From: Urechis unicinctus
Lineage: Eukaryota; Annelida; Polychaeta; Xenopneusta; Urechidae
Direction of reading: 5' to 3'
NCBI GenBank assembly: GCA_034190875.2
Contig: CM067348.1
Location: 30,136,640-30,200,639 of the forward strand
Length of the DNA stretch: 64,000 nt
Shown here: positions 38,501 through 48,190 of the stretch, piece after piece
How positions within the stretch are numbered: position 1 is the stretch's first letter
Layout of the letters: each line of letters starts with the position of its first letter
Notes under the pieces: model-generated
Database searches by the model: none
What the model was told of the DNA's origin: nothing
What the model saw: only the letters and a program-made list of their open reading frames with translations
Position numbers and translations under genes: made by a program

Positions 38501-39860
38501 TAATGAGAGTGTTTAACGTTGACTTGTCAGTTCCAAAAACTAATGAGTCCCCATGATTCCGCGTGATATATTAACGACATTTGAAACAAGCTATTATGGT
38601 AATATGTGGTTAACTTTATGAAATCTACCTACCGACTTCTAACTATTTAAGTGGTTGGAGGCCGCTTCGTCATTTATAACACGGAACCCGACAGACATTA
38701 TTGCGGTCATATTTTAAGGCGATTTTTGTTAAACCATATTTAGTATATGGCAAAGCATTTGTCGATCGTACAGATGAGGAACCAAGCCTGTCTGCTGCCC
38801 TGGGGAACATGCCCTTCCGGGCCACGTAATATAATACCTTAAAAATGGGTCATTTGAATTCATGTTCAGTTGCGCAAGCAGATATAGCAGCTTTTCTCAG
38901 CTTAATCGCCACATAATGCTGAGATACGTACAATAAAAATTCTAGAGAAGCTTGTTTGACAGTGGGTTAGCTTTGCTTCAGCCGGAATAGAGTCATATGC
39001 AACTTCAAGACGTATTAAACCGCTCATTGTTCTATATTCTGTATGCTGCTTACTGTCATAAGTACGCTGATAAATGTCGATAGTTCATGGCACGTTAGGA
39101 GCAGTGAAGCGCGATTGCATCAATGCCGTTACAGAACTATTGCGAGGTATTTCTTGTTACCACCATGCACTTATTTATGAAATTACCTGAAGGATCAGTT
39201 GTTGCAATGTGCTAGTAATTAATATGTATGCCTCAGCAGTTCACAAAAAAGATATTATCAATGAAGATCAAGACAACATGAATAAGTAATCCTCTCTTCC
39301 CTTAGCAACGACGTGCTGTTAACTGCATTATCGATTCACCCTTAACCGCTGATGCTTTTGAGCCACGCCAGTTTGTCACCAAAAGCCTATAGACAAGGCT
39401 ATCACAAATAGTGCTGATCTCCCTTCATTTGCGACAAACAGCATCCTCTACTTTACCACAGATGTATGCAACATTCCGATAACCATATTTTACATATTGT
39501 GATTTAGACGGAATCACAAGAGTTAATGTGAACTTATTTAGATACACATGATGTCATTTTCATCGTTCGTTTGCCTCCCTGGTAACATTTATCAATTATA
39601 AAGCAAGAAACGCCCTTGCCGCCACGACAAATAGTGATATGTTGTATTGTTGCATCTTAAAAATTAGTTATGTCCAACAAGGTTTACTGCTGTTATTACG
39701 ATGAAAAATATTCTAGTGCTTAAGTTCTAATTTATGACAGATATTTTATGGCACATTTGTATGCAATTTCTACTTTAGCGGCCCCTAATAATGATGACGC
39801 AGCTACATTGAGGAGTGAAGCACAGTCTGATTTACCAATTTCAGTGCTGAAGTGTAAAAG
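38500..39860. repeat. Module I, copy 2
   Basis: Most similar to 56280-57480: CTAACTTTATGAAATCTAC, TTTAAGTGGTTGGAGGCCGCTTCGTCATT, TTAGCTTTGCTTCAGCCGG, CATAAGTACGCTGATAAATGTC and CAACGACGTGCTGTTAACTG.ATTATCGATTC. Confidence 0.75.
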
Positions 39861-40150
39861 TGATTGGCGCAATACAAGCACTTCAAGGACAACCGAGCAC
39901 GGGGATGGATTTGCGTTTTCCATTTACAGAACACCCAGGCGCAAACATACACACCGTGTTCTGTGCGGGGATTCAGAATTTGCAGGGGTACACCTGTACA
40001 ACAAAATCTGGAGTTAAGGGGTAAAAACAATAACAGTAAGATAATGTCAGCATCTACCGTTACAACTCAAATTACTTCAGGAGAACACGTGAGTACGAGT
40101 GACATAAGTTTGGCGTAGTCTAAAAGTTTACGGAACAGAATGGCTGAGCA
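39861..40150. other. No gene recognised
   Basis: Overlapping short frames on both strands (39732-40118) with no recognisable domain and no copy elsewhere in the window. Slightly richer in GC than the flanks. Confidence 0.4.
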
Positions 40151-40620
40151 CAAGGGAGTTATTTAGCTAGATACCAATAACCTTGATCAGCAAAGACAAC
40201 TGGATCTCCTGGTCACATCGGTCATTTTACAACACTGTATTCCAAGTAAGGCAGACTTGTCTTGCCGTTGTGGAATGTCCGGTATACACTTAATATAGTG
40301 CATCGCCTACAGGGTGGGCATTGCAATGATAATGCTGTCACTGTGCTGATGTCTCTTTTAGAAATACTGATGTCAGGATATTGAGATAACAGCTGATAAC
40401 ATGGTGTATTAATTAGCCAGTACCAGAGCGCGTGTAAGAAATCCTGACAGCTATAATACGACTAAGTAGCACATGTGGCGACGCAGAAGAATAGTTAGCT
40501 AATTAAACTCTCTTTCACTTACCTATAGCATTGTACGATGCTTTTTTTCTTAATCCATTCAGCATTCCAAGGAACAGCTCGTTTGGAAGTGATTTACTTA
40601 ATTTCCAAAGCAATTAATCT
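40150..40620. repeat. Module D, left-end fragment
   Basis: Aligns with 48190-48480 (CTGGTC.CATCGGT, TTACAA.A.TGT.TTC.AAGTA.GGCAGAC) and at its right end with 48700-48780, 33110-33180 and 58215-58290 (CCAAGGAACAGCTCGTTTGG). Confidence 0.6.
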
Positions 40621-41785
40621 TTGTAAGTAGCTTTGTGAGAATTCAAGAACAGTTTAAAGATGATAACGAATCTTTGAACCTGGGTCAAAGTCCGCATTTG
40701 ATTTAGGCAAGAATAGCGCGAAATATTTTTGCTTATCCTTAACGCAAAGACATAAACGGTTGTCATCAACATACAATTGGCCCGCGTCGATGGGTGTATG
40801 AAGATAAAAGCAAAAGCAGCAATGCTCTTGCAAACCGCGAATGGTCTGGCTTGATTAAACATACGCGGACAGTTTGACTGAATAAACAGGTGCACGTAGG
40901 AACAATCAACCGATTGCATGTTTCAAATGTTTTTGATAACCCAGAGTCATTTCACATTGCTGTAACAATGTACATATATAATATTCTTGTCGTTTAGGTT
41001 AGATGCAGTGCTGATTTGTGTCAGCAGCACGCAATAGGGGTAACATTGCCAGCTCTAATACAATTATCAAGCAACTAGACATTTTGGTAAGCTTCCCGAA
41101 TCTATTCGCTTAATGCTGTCTCGGTGGTATGAATACTGTTTGTCATCATTAATCTGACAGTGGTCCCAAAGGACAGACATGACATTGAATCATATACGCG
41201 CATCGTGGCATCTCGCTCCTGCTGTTGGTATTTGCACGCGGTCGTGGATTACGACATTGCCTTCCTTTTCCATAATATTGGTGTTGATATACGTCCACAA
41301 GCTTGCCAGACGGGGTGAGTGCTGGCATGCGTCACGGGCGCAAGACCGTTAGGATATGTCACACTGATTGGAAAGCATATGTGAAATCCGCTGGAACGTG
41401 AATTGAATGAATGCAAAAGCATACACGTGCAGCGCCTGGAACGTGTAACTTATCTCAGAGATGTATTTACCAATACGGTTGCCTGTATTGGTCGATCCAG
41501 ATACTCGGCTTTAATATACATCATTTTGCCACGACTACATTTTCAGTATTTGTATATGCTCCCTAGTCATGCATTAATGTTTGCAGACTGTAACCATGAC
41601 CCAGAACACTTATATCAACTGTTGCTTATATATTAGGCTTCAGAAGGCTGATATTACTTTGAGGGAACAGATGGGCTACTGATAACTCTTTTACGAACCT
41701 CTCCTTAGTAAACGTTTACTTAATTGGAAAAACGTTGAACGGCTTGTCCATCAATAGTGGCCAGCATATTGCTTTGCGATTTTGA
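40620..41785. repeat. Module B, copy 3 (right half)
   Basis: Aligns with 22880-24000. It confirms that the 23157-23700 segment is ancestral to the module and deleted from copy 1. It ends where a module C copy begins. Confidence 0.75.
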
Positions 41786-41789
41786 AATA

Positions 41790-41956
41790 ATTCAGAACCT
41801 ACTTTCAAATTATATGTACGGGTTTTCAAAGACCGTACGCGACCAAACATACTTAGACTAAGAATGCAAATGTGGAAGTAAGTGCTGTTCGAATAGGTTA
41901 CAAAAGGCTCGTTAAATATCCCCTCATTAGCATTGTTCTTTTGATGTACAACGAAC
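41790..41956. repeat. Module C, copy 4, left of the Kolobok insertion
   Basis: TTTCAAATTATATGTACGGGTTTTCAAAG...AGTGCTGTTCGAATAGG...CTCATTAGCATTGTTCTTTTGATGTA matches 25775-25945. The match ends at CAACGAAC followed by the TTAA that begins the insertion. Confidence 0.8.
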
Positions 41957-42165
41957 TTAAAGGGCCACTAAAACGATTTTTTTTTATTCCATATACCGTA
42001 AGATTCTGCATGAGAAATGCTCTGGTGAAAGGTGTGTAGTCGGACAAATAACGAAGTTATTAGATGTTTAAAGTTGCACTTGTCGCGCCGTGCTGCGCAA
42101 ACTGGCGGGGTCAAGGTCGCGCGAGTGTGACATCACAAAAGGAGTTGACCGAGTTTCAAGCGACA

Positions 42166-43379
42166 ATGGCGTCCCAGTGTTTGAGTGATACGGATAGTTT
42201 TAACGACGATTTCGATGAATTTGCGGTTTACCTCGAGGAAATTGACTGCAATGCTCCGTCAGAGTCAACAGATCAAATTGATAAAGAACCTGAGATTAAA
42301 CCGTATCAGTTTGAACCGGAGCACGAAGAGGATCCCGGCGCATTGATGTGGGCGGAGCCGTCAGAGGAAGACCCACAAGAAGAAAATCGACTGCAGCTGT
42401 GCATCGATTCCTGGTAAATAAACAATTTTGATCCGATCACGCGATTATCACACATTGTAATTTGATTAAACCTGATTGAGGTCATTAAGCGCCCGTCTCT
42501 AACCTTGACTACATACTATCGGTTAGCATCATATTCAAAGACGACATGGATAGACGGTATAGTCTATTGATATTTACAGCTCTACTGGGCTCTTTCCCTT
42601 CAGCTACCGAGCATTTTGTTTAGATAATCATTCACGTTTCGGTGTTTACCGTTTAGATAGGGGTTACGCGTTGCTATAAGTAAAATGCTGAAAGGTTATT
42701 TTATTAAAGTATGTACAAATATCCATAGCTAAGACCATTTGACATGTTGAATACATTTTCCACAATTAAATTCCATCAATGACAAAGATGTTATATCAGA
42801 ACACTTTGAAAAATCTTAAAATATTTGAAAAAGTACTGTTGAAACATAATAATGTGACATATGCTGTTGTATTCTTTCAGGTGTACTTGCTCTCACTGCA
42901 CGCAAATGCTCACCGCCACTGAATGTGTGTGCTGTCAGGAAATCCTTCAGGTAAAAAAGTGATGGCTGACACTCAATGAATCAAATGAACTGCATGACAC
43001 TCCTGTCACATGCATCATACATCACCCCGGATTTGATGGGGTGTGTCTCAATCCTTGGGCACTCAAGAGTTGCATATCAGTCATATATACAAAGGTACAG
43101 TAATGGTGGGGAACAAGCTATGTGCACAAGTGAGTGGATTATTGATCCTTTATCAAGTTTAAAGTCCTTTTATACTAAGCTTGGTTTATTGAACATATGT
43201 TCCAATAATTTCCAAATGTATGATTCCAGGCGGTACAGGTATACAGCTTACAAACAACTGGTGAAATGGTGTTGGGATATCTGCACATCAGAGTTCCACT
43301 ACCAGCGTGTGCTGTGGCACAGATCAGGAAGGGATTCCCCATGAAGTGGCAATTATTTAAACCTCCTGATCTATCGTGA
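42166..43379 (+). pseudogene. P2X7 C-terminal-domain protein of a Kolobok-like element, broken
   Basis: Three exons: 42166-42413, 42881-43099 and 43230-43379, with GT-AG introns of 467 and 130 bp in consistent phase. About 205 codons are expected, which suits the family of free-standing P2X7 C-terminal (ballast) domain proteins. The start ATG at 42166 has A at -3 and G at +4. Residues 1-82 are acidic and include PYQFEPE. Next come W-C-T-C-S-H-C and E-C-V-C-C-Q-E-I (exon 2), C-I-I-H-H-P-G-F and V-C-L-N-P-W, then R-Y-R-Y-T-A-Y and W-C-W (exon 3), ending in I-R-V-P-L-P-A-C-A-V and I-R-K-G-F-P. These cysteines form the zinc-binding fold in P2X7. Two lesions are visible: an in-frame TGA at 42960-42962 (codon 110) and one missing base at the G-run 43274-43276. 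There are no transmembrane segments, so it is not an ion channel. Its role in the element is unknown. Confidence 0.85.
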
Positions 43380-43648
43380 ACACCATGAATTCCTCATTTA
43401 AATCTTTATGTAGGAGTACAGCTGTGGCTCAGGTCTGCATATGAAGAGCGAACATCAAACTCATCAAGCAGATGTGCAAACTTCTTTGGGTTGACAGCAA
43501 CTTCATTGAACAAGATTGTTCAAGATGTTCACATAGTCTTAATATAATACAGTTTTTATATTATTATATGCTTACTCATCACATATTTCATTATTAGTGT
43601 CTCTGATCTGTAAGTATATATATACAAAGTAAATTGTTAAATTCTTAC

Positions 43649-44228
43649 CGAAACTTTGTTCTCTTTTTTTGGCCTTGACAATGAAGTCTCCTTTCTTGTA
43701 CTTATACTTTGGGATAAATTGGCTCCCCTCTTGTTAACTGCCTGTGTTCGACAACTGTAAAATCCCAGCCAGAGTCTACAAACATTGAAACAAAACATAA
43801 TCAATTACATCCACTTGAATTGGTACTGGCTTCATATTGAAAATATGTTATTATTATGATATTTACCTGATAAGCATACCCATGTAAGGATATACAATCA
43901 TTTTAGGGGAGAAGTGGAGGATGGTGAATGAAATCTTGATGATGTTTTTGATATAGGGGGCTAAGTTTCCTTATGTCACGGCACAGTAGTTTGTTGGTGA
44001 TGATATCCTCCAATTCAATTTCTCAGCTGCCTTGGTGTCTGATCACACAAAGCCAGCATGGTAAGTGTTAGTATGGTTCATTGAGTTTGTACTACCTTCA
44101 ATGTTTAATTTTCATTGACATGACATTAACTTACTGGGCTTAATCCATTGTTTCTTCCTGCTGGTCTCTTGATCAAGTGTGTCATGCTCACATGCAGGGT
44201 ATAAATCACTATAACCAGTGTGCTTATC
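43649..44228 (-). pseudogene. Kolobok-type transposase, C-terminal exons, degenerate
   Basis: Three minus-strand exons with canonical splice sites and matching phase: 44135-44228, 43867-44038 and 43649-43775 (introns of 96 and 91 bp). The first reads Y-S-D-L-Y-P-A-C-E-H and R-K-K-Q-W-I-K-P. The second reads T-K-A-A-E-K-L, D-I-R-K-L-S-P-L, I-L-H-F-S-P-K-M and Y-M-G-M-L-I-R. The third reads C-R-T-Q-A-V, then K-Y-K-Y-K-K-G-D-F-I-V-K-A. I recognise this order from the C-terminal region of animal Kolobok/THAP-type transposases. Single-base frameshifts occur near 44015, 43944, 43923, 43725 and 43710, so no protein can be made. A possible last exon, 43572-43607, follows a TTACAG acceptor. The upstream exons carrying the THAP and catalytic parts were not found between 44229 and 44524. 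Confidence 0.7.
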
Positions 44229-44528
44229 CTGTAGATGGAGGCAAAGATTGACTGTTAGCTCCTTTAACGTGAGGATAGCACACAAGTACAGGTGGTTTAG
44301 ATCCATGGCTGGAGTTCACTGCACTCTTTGAGTCTTGATGCAGCTTCCAGTGAAGGCTTTGCTGAGCATGAAAGGCTTTCGCATACATGCTTTACAAGAA
44401 GCTGGCAGTTCAGGGAAAAACTGACACACCCCCTACTGGCTGTGTTACAGCACCATTTGGCAACACTTTTTCTCTGGCATGGAGATTTACAGATTATGAA
44501 AATTTGAATACTTTCTGCAATGCTTTAA

Positions 44529-45010
44529 ATAGACGAAGCAGGGTTGAAAGACGTACCACTAGGATAAGCGGGGAGGCGCTACTGCACTATAACAATGTGT
44601 GGGGGGAAAAAAAGGTAAGTGAAACATGAGCATTACCTTCGTGCGTGTATTTCTATAACTTACATTCGACATACGTGTGCTTGTGTTCATGAAGCACCAC
44701 CCACCAATAATTACTTTTGAAGCTACACACATGATCTCGAATGCCATCCCTTGATTATCCAGTACAATGGTCATGTTTTGCTAGTTTTTCCAGTAGCCGG
44801 CTGGGGCGCTAAGCATCAAAGGTCAAGGATGGTGCCCCTTAATGCTATGATTAACAGCGATGGCCAATAATGACAACAGCGGAGTCCTTGTGTGACATTT
44901 TAACTACAAGACCAGAGGTCTTGTTGTCTTTACTATGCATATGAAATTACAAACACCTAAGTCTTAAAAACTCGTTGCAATGCGTCAGAATGATTTCCTT
45001 AGAGGAATTT
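44529..45010. repeat. Module C, copy 4, right of the Kolobok insertion
   Basis: TTGAAAGACGT, GGCGCTACTGCA, ACAATGTGT, GTAAGTGAAACATGAGCATTACC and ACATTCGACATACGTGTGCTTGTGTT match 25995-26140 and 51535-51650. The open frames that span the boundary at 44387-44629 and 44559-44774 are chance frames. Confidence 0.8.
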
Positions 45011-45450
45011 GTTTTTATTGCTATCCACTTTTTCAAAATTATTTTCGTAAAGCGTCATCTTACTGCGTATAAGTTTCTGCGCCTAATAAGGCAATTCTAG
45101 ATGCAGCGTTGTCATGACGTGATAACAATTTTCGAGAAAGAATATTAACGTAATGATTTGAGGGAAGGAATTTACTTGATGTGAATCATACACTGTTAAG
45201 GGGCAGTTAAAATCTCTAATCAGCGTCTTTGTGCAACAGCGAGAGTCATTACAGCTTTAATGTCACTCTTTACATTTAATATGCTGCTTGCTGCTTAACA
45301 TCGATGGGCTGAAGTGTGTTTGTCTCAGCAGTTCTGATACTGGGCACAATCAATGACGATGATATCTTTTTTCCAACTTTCGAATCCCGCATACCCGCTG
45401 ATGCTTCTGAGCAGCGCACCACAGATTTCATATATGAATTAAAGGTAATC
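45010..45450. repeat. Module I, copy 3 (shortened)
   Basis: GTGAATCATACACTGTTAAGGGGCAGTTAAA and AATCAGCGTCTTTGTGCAACAGCGAGA.TCATTAC match 27385-27500. Several internal deletions relative to copy 1. Confidence 0.65.
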
Positions 45451-45559
45451 TACACGGGATCAAACTCTCTTCCTCCTCCCTGACCGAAATTTCTGTGTTC
45501 TCACAACTAGAGCACCTGAAATTATGGCGCGTTGGTTAGAGGCAATATATGCCAATGAG

Positions 45560-46230
45560 CTGAAGTGAAAGTGAATCACCCGGGAACTTAGGTAATTGGA
45601 CTGAAGACGCTATCGGAAATCGACAAGGGTTCCACTGGTAAACGGTTGAGATCTTTAATTGTACTTACCACCTCAATACGTTTATTTGACCAAAGCCATG
45701 TCACTGTGGTTCATATAGTTACCCCGTCTGCCACCACTGACCCTGTTTGACTCTGTTACATCGAGGAAGACATTTAATGAGAGATATAAAATAGAACACA
45801 CAGTGTGCAACAATAATTTTTCACCATTTTGTTTTACGCGTAGCAGGCGTCAACGCTCGGCTCTGCAATTCTTATAATTTCCAACAACGACGCGTATCAC
45901 GCTAACTATACCCTAATCCTATTAATCATAACTTTATGACGTGTCTGTCGATGATATGGAATCCAATGTACATCGGAGAATGTATACATGCATGACGTAG
46001 CGGGTAAATGAATTCGTATTCAGGCTGTGATATCGTTGCTTTGCAAGGCCAACAGCCATATGTTCGTTTCTGGTTCTTTGATGTGTGATAAATGTCCACC
46101 TCTTTACTTAAACACCACAGTCGTCAGCAACAAGCAGTCGTGGCTTGGTATAAATACCTGCGCTGATAAAAGCTGAGCACGATTACCCACATATAACCAA
46201 AACATACGCTTCGACACAGAATTGAGAATA
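45560..46230. repeat. Module H, copy 2
   Basis: Aligns with 28730-29250 and 57730-58210. It begins GGAACTTAGGTAATTGGACTGAAGACGCTATCGGAAATCGACA. An inserted segment at 45640-45790 includes GCCACCACTGACCCTGTTTGAC, which is present in copy 3 (57820-57838) but not in copy 1. Confidence 0.75.
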
Positions 46231-46359
46231 CCCGGATAATTTAATTTTCTTTATTTTCCTTCCATTTACATTCGGAATGACCAGTGTAGTAGCTTAATGC
46301 TTTCAGTTTCAAGCGATTATCGTTTGGCACACACGGAATAAGTTCAGGGGTCTCGATGA

Positions 46360-46640
46360 TAGTTAGGGTGGATAAAAACCTATTTTAGCCTAGGGTCACA
46401 ATAGAAATTATAATGGAATCAAGGCTGAAAATTTGGGTGGGGTCATTGCGGTCCTATGGTTGAGTCACGCCAGCACTATGGTTTAGTCCTAAAGTTTATT
46501 AAGGCGGGGCAAGATTTGACTTAGGTCAGGGCAGGATTTAAGTGGGTCATGGCGGAGATGAAGGTGCGTCAAGGTAAGGATGTGGCAATTGAGAATGCGG
46601 GTACGGTCACAGCGGGCTTAAAGGTATCCCGTTATCAATT
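46360..46640. repeat. G-rich degenerate minisatellite J, copy 1
   Basis: Purine-rich, C-poor plus strand built from drifting versions of GGGTCATGGCGGAG and GGCGGG.ATT spaced roughly 20 bases apart. It aligns with 55850-56095: GGTTTAGTCCTAAAGTTTATTAAGGCGGG, then TGGGTCATGGCGGAGAT, then GGTAAGGATGTG.CAATTGAGAAT. Confidence 0.65.
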
Positions 46641-47150
46641 GCAACGTTCCTCTTTAAATCTCACAGAATGTTTGTTGATGTCTAAATGACACGGTCATAT
46701 CTATAATACATACCTCTAAGATTCAGTGGCTTGGGGCTGAATGTTAGAAGATGATACTGCGCACACACCACAGATATATGAGAATCTCAAAAGGACCGAG
46801 ACTAGAGCAGGGGTTAATATAGTGCATCACCCAGATATATCAGGTGCTCTTAGCCTCTGCCATCTGGTCGGTTCATTTCTTCATCTGGTCTTGTGTCGGT
46901 GTCGGTCACAACGGGCTTAAAATAATTCGTCCCTCCAGAATATTGCTTGTTGAAGTTTTGATGACACAGTGATATTTATAATGCAAATTTCCTCGATTCA
47001 GAGGCTTGGGGTTGCACGTTAAAGGAAGGACGATACAGCGCACACACTACAGATATGTGAGAATCTCACAAGGGCCAATACCACAATAGAAGTGGATACA
47101 GGGTATCACCCAGAAGTGGGTTGGTATCAGCTTCTTACAAAGTAGCCCAT
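46604..47150. repeat. Two-unit tandem repeat N, period about 298 bp
   Basis: Unit 1 starts GGTCACAGCGGGCTTAAAGG (46604) and unit 2 GGTCACAACGGGCTTAAAAT (46902). They share, in order, GAATRTTTGTTGAWGT, GATTCAG.GGCTTGGGG, GCGCACACACYACAGATATRTGAGAATCTCA, CAAGGRCC and RGTRCATCACCCAGA-like sequence. A weaker third fragment lies at about 58830-58960 (GGTTGGTATCAGC). Confidence 0.7.
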
Positions 47151-47300
47151 GGGAGGAAGTAAAATGTCACCAAGCCCGTTCAAAGGATCCGACATTTTCT
47201 TGCGCCCATGATTATTTTTTGCAATGCAAAGAATAATAGACCTGTCTCTGGTCGAAAATTCCCAGGTTCTATTCACATGTCCGTGAATATTTTGCTGGAG

Positions 47301-47361
47301 GCAGCTTCTTTAATGTTAATATATACACACACACATTAATATACATACATTAGGAAGCTGC
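47301..47361. repeat. Imperfect inverted repeat (hairpin)
   Basis: Left arm GCAGCTTCTTTAATGTTAATA at 47301-47321. The right arm at 47336-47361 ends in GGAAGCTGC and pairs with it imperfectly. The loop is a short ACACAC run. Confidence 0.65.
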
Positions 47362-47415
47362 GTCGCCACCGCCCTCCCTTGAATTTATTGTGGAGGTTGG
47401 GAAGCAATATGGTTA

Positions 47416-47449
47416 GGCACCCTAAAGTATAACAGGCACTTCGGGTGCC
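47416..47449. other. Perfect 7-bp stem-loop
   Basis: GGCACCC (47416-47422) pairs with GGGTGCC (47443-47449) across a 20-base loop. There is no T-run after it and no sign of a bacterial-type terminator. Confidence 0.5.
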
Positions 47450-47576
47450 CTACGCAACTGGTCACCCAAGTGCTTTAATGGCTGTCATTGTAAATCTGGT
47501 GAAACGCGACACCATACTTTAGCAGATTGAACGACGAGAGACTGTTGGTGCGAGGGGGGAGGAGCATCACGCCGCC

Positions 47577-47628
47577 TATATAGACGTCGCTGACCAACAT
47601 CAGAGAATCAGCCTGCGCACAGGTACGT
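47577..47628 (+). promoter_or_regulatory. Possible Pol II promoter remnant: TATA box with nearby 5' splice-site match
   Basis: TATATA (47577-47582) lies in a locally GC-rich setting (GCCGCC before, GACGTCGC after). CAG/GTACGT at 47620-47628 is a good 5' splice-site match 40 bases downstream. No following exon was recognised, so this could be the leader of a lost mobile element or chance. Confidence 0.25.
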
Positions 47629-47639
47629 AACATTCTCAC

Positions 47640-48190
47640 CAATCAGTATCTGCTGTAATAGCTAACATGCGAGAGAAAGTATTATTGGATACAGCTGCGC
47701 ATAGCAGGGATTGTAGCTGTTCCGGACGAATGAAAATATCATAGTCTGAATGAAAAGCTGAAATCGTAGCATCGTACTGTATGCGTGGTTAGTGGTGACC
47801 ATCGCCCATTGATCCGTATCCGTGCATGCAATGTTTTGCTGTGTCACTTCTAGGTGAGTACATCACAGTTCTACTTGTCTCAACGAAGTGCATTGATCAA
47901 AACTACTTGCTGTCGATTAATCGATAACTGCATAAGATTGATGACATCGGCAAGCAATATACACCTACCCGACTTATATGCCTTAATTCATTCGGGTACA
48001 TAATTGACCAGAGCAAGCGCTAAAATTTCAAAAGCTCCTGTATTCAAAATTGCTGATGGATAATTGGTAAAACAAAATATTGTCATAAAGCGTGACAAAT
48101 CATGAAAACAAACAATTAGATCAAGATGCTGTCAGCGTTTCCGACTACACCGATCATTTCAGATGTGCCCGTTAGTACGCGTGATGAACG
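47640..48190. other. No gene recognised
   Basis: Unassigned. The minus-strand frame at 47662-47847 is short and has no domain. Confidence 0.4.

Larger units (their letters stand above)
41957..44528. mobile_element. Kolobok-like DNA transposon with TTAA target duplication, degraded
   Basis: TTAA at 41957-41960 and at 44525-44528 bracket 2564 bases foreign to module C, which resumes with ATAGACG at 44529. Read inward, both ends start TTAAAG (left AGGGCCACTA, right strand-reversed AGCATTGCAG). This resembles the TTAAAGG termini known for T2/Kolobok elements, although longer inverted repeats are not evident. Inside lie a P2X7-domain gene on the plus strand and C-terminal Kolobok transposase exons on the minus strand, tail to tail. 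The transposase N-terminal exons were not found, so the element is probably non-autonomous. About 36 bases of the target, present at 25958-25993, are missing next to the insertion. Confidence 0.8.
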
